Positions 62,965 through 64,000 of a stretch of 64,000 bases of DNA are shown piece by piece. A program made the translations under genes and the position numbers. Origin of the DNA: Parasulfuritortus sp037439465 (GTDB lineage: Bacteria > Pseudomonadota > Gammaproteobacteria > Burkholderiales > Thiobacillaceae); the NCBI GenBank assembly GCA_037439465.1, contig JBBIVX010000013.1, forward strand, positions 1 to 64,000, written 5' to 3'. The notes beneath the pieces are model-generated. The model ran no database searches and was not told where the DNA came from. It saw only the letters and a list, made by a program, of their open reading frames with translations. Within the stretch, counting starts at the first letter, position 1. Each line of letters begins with the position of its first letter.

Positions 62965-64000
62965 ATGTCCGAATTGACTGGCACTACTGTTCTCGCCAGG
63001 ACCAGCCCGGCGCTGCCGGTGCAGTGGTACTTCGATGCGCGAGTCTACGAGCTGGAGATGAAGCTCCTGTTCGAGAACGGACCGGGGTATGTCGGGCACG
63101 AACTCATGGTGCCCGCCGTCGGCGATTATCACGTCCTGGATTGGCTCGACGGCGGCGGCAAGATGCTGGTGCGTAACGAGGCCGGGGTCGAACTGCTGGC
63201 CAACGTCTGCCGTCACCGTCAGGCACTGATGCTCAAAGGCCGCGGCAGCGCCACCAATATCGTCTGCCCGTTCCACCGCTGGACCTATGATCTCGCCGGT
63301 CAACTGATGGGCGCGCCGCAATTCCCCAACAACCCTTGCCTGCATCTCGGCAAGAAGACCCTGCAAGGCTGGAACGGCCTGTTGTTCGAGGGCAAGCGCG
63401 ACGTCGTCACCGATCTCTCCGGGATGGCGGCAGCCAGGGACCTCGACTTTTCCGGTTACGTCTATGACCGCACCGTCATCACCGATTACCGATTCAACTG
63501 GAAGACCTTCATCGAGGTCTACCTCGAGGACTATCACGTCGTGCCTTACCACCCCGGCCTCGGTCACTTTGTCGATTGCGACCAGTTGCAGTGGGAATAC
63601 GGCGATTGGTGGTCGCTGCAGACCGTCGGCGTCAACCACGCCTTGAGCCGCCCCGGCAGCGAAATTTACAGGCGCTGGAGCGAGCAGGTGTTGCGGTATC
63701 GCGAAGGACGGCCGCCCGAGCACGGCGCCATCTGGCTCACCTATTACCCCAACATCATGGTCGAGTGGTACCCGCACACACTGTGCGTCAGCACCATCGT
63801 GCCGACCGGGGTCGAATCCTGCCTCAACGTGGTCGAGTACTATTACCCCGAGGAGGTCGCCCTGTTCGAGCGTGATTATGTCGAGGCCGAGCAGGCCGCT
63901 TACCGCGAGACCGCGATCGAGGATGACGACATCTGCTACGGCATGCACAACGGCCGCAAGGCGCTTTACCGGCAGGGTATCAGCCAGCAGGGCCCCTACC
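62965..64000 (+). CDS. Rieske non-haem-iron ring-hydroxylating oxygenase, alpha subunit, 3' truncated by window edge
   Basis: The gene begins at ATG 62965 and runs open to the window end (345 codons). The N-terminal Rieske domain has Cys82-x-His84 and Cys101-x2-His104. The catalytic domain has EDYHVVPYH with His191 and His196 as iron ligands, and a candidate carboxylate later. The overall plan is a ring-hydroxylating dioxygenase/choline-monooxygenase-like alpha subunit. No reductase or beta subunit is visible. It is divergent from xseB and probably housekeeping in context; the substrate is unknown. Confidence 0.88.
   Translation, partial: MSELTGTTVLARTSPALPVQWYFDARVYELEMKLLFENGPGYVGHELMVPAVGDYHVLDWLDGGGKMLVRNEAGVELLANVCRHRQALMLKGRGSATNIVCPFHRWTYDLAGQLMGAPQFPNNPCLHLGKKTLQGWNGLLFEGKRDVVTDLSGMAAARDLDFSGYVYDRTVITDYRFNWKTFIEVYLEDYHVVPYHPGLGHFVDCDQLQWEYGDWWSLQTVGVNHALSRPGSEIYRRWSEQVLRYREGRPPEHGAIWLTYYPNIMVEWYPHTLCVSTIVPTGVESCLNVVEYYYPEEVALFERDYVEAEQAAYRETAIEDDDICYGMHNGRKALYRQGISQQGPY

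Overview
The window is GC-rich and densely packed with many 1-14 bp gene overlaps. It reads as chromosome of a betaproteobacterium, probably a chemolithoautotrophic sulfur oxidiser of the Thiobacillus, Sulfuricella or Sulfuritalea kind. This rests on gene content and order: the murJ-ribF-ileS-lspA-fkpB-ispH run, xseB-ispA-dxs-folE2, a CbbQ/CbbO rubisco-activase pair, a Qmo/Hdr-type electron-transfer cluster, pyrophosphate-linked energy enzymes and a BtuM-type B12 transporter. No 16S rRNA or other decisive taxonomic marker is present. No tRNA, rRNA, CRISPR array, insertion sequence or prophage was found.

Layout. 1-8490: the 3' end of an OmpA-family gene, trpB2, a PEBP-family protein and a VOC protein, an MFS exporter, a Nudix hydrolase, and small or exported proteins of unknown function including a carboxymuconolactone-decarboxylase/Rieske fusion. 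8574-11072: propionyl-CoA synthetase and a CNP1-like protein. 11069-16717: a B12 salvage island, with btuM divergent from a cobalamin riboswitch that leads btuB-cobU-cobT-cobC-cobS. 16686-20941: a diguanylate cyclase, kdsB, a cold-shock gene and adk. 21017-24732: pyrophosphate-dependent phosphofructokinase, a small conserved gene and a K+-insensitive proton pyrophosphatase. 24910-26205: a surface protein combining an unusual Met/Asp-Pro/Trp repeat with an OmpA domain. 26692-31830: a nine-haem cytochrome c fused to a membrane cytochrome b, then cbbO and cbbQ. 32070-36518: a molybdenum-cofactor run (mobB-moeA-moaD-moaE) leading into a Crp/Fnr regulator and a DUF2892 gene, with moaA divergent. 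36644-46340: panD, ampD, a CaCA-type exchanger, and the murJ-to-ispH housekeeping run with rpsT divergent. 46455-53476: soluble pyrophosphatase, a YfcE-type phosphodiesterase, a REP-like palindrome, then qmoA-qmoB-hdrC-hdrB and two small genes. 53572-58075: a PilS/PilR pair and a PAS protein with a degenerate GGDEF domain. 58166-62800: a GATase, folE2, dxs, ispA and xseB. The window ends inside a Rieske non-haem-iron oxygenase.

The energy-metabolism genes fit together. PPi-PFK, the membrane H+-pyrophosphatase and soluble PPase manage pyrophosphate. CbbQ/CbbO implies Calvin-cycle rubisco elsewhere in the genome. The Qmo-like complex carries soluble HdrC and HdrB subunits in place of membrane QmoC, and would move electrons between sulfur or APS metabolism and another carrier. 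The nine-haem cytochrome c/b fusion is a candidate quinone-linked electron conduit. The least-described features are the QmoAB-HdrCB arrangement, the DP-repeat OmpA protein, the c/b fusion, the Rieske/CMD fusion and the leader of adk.
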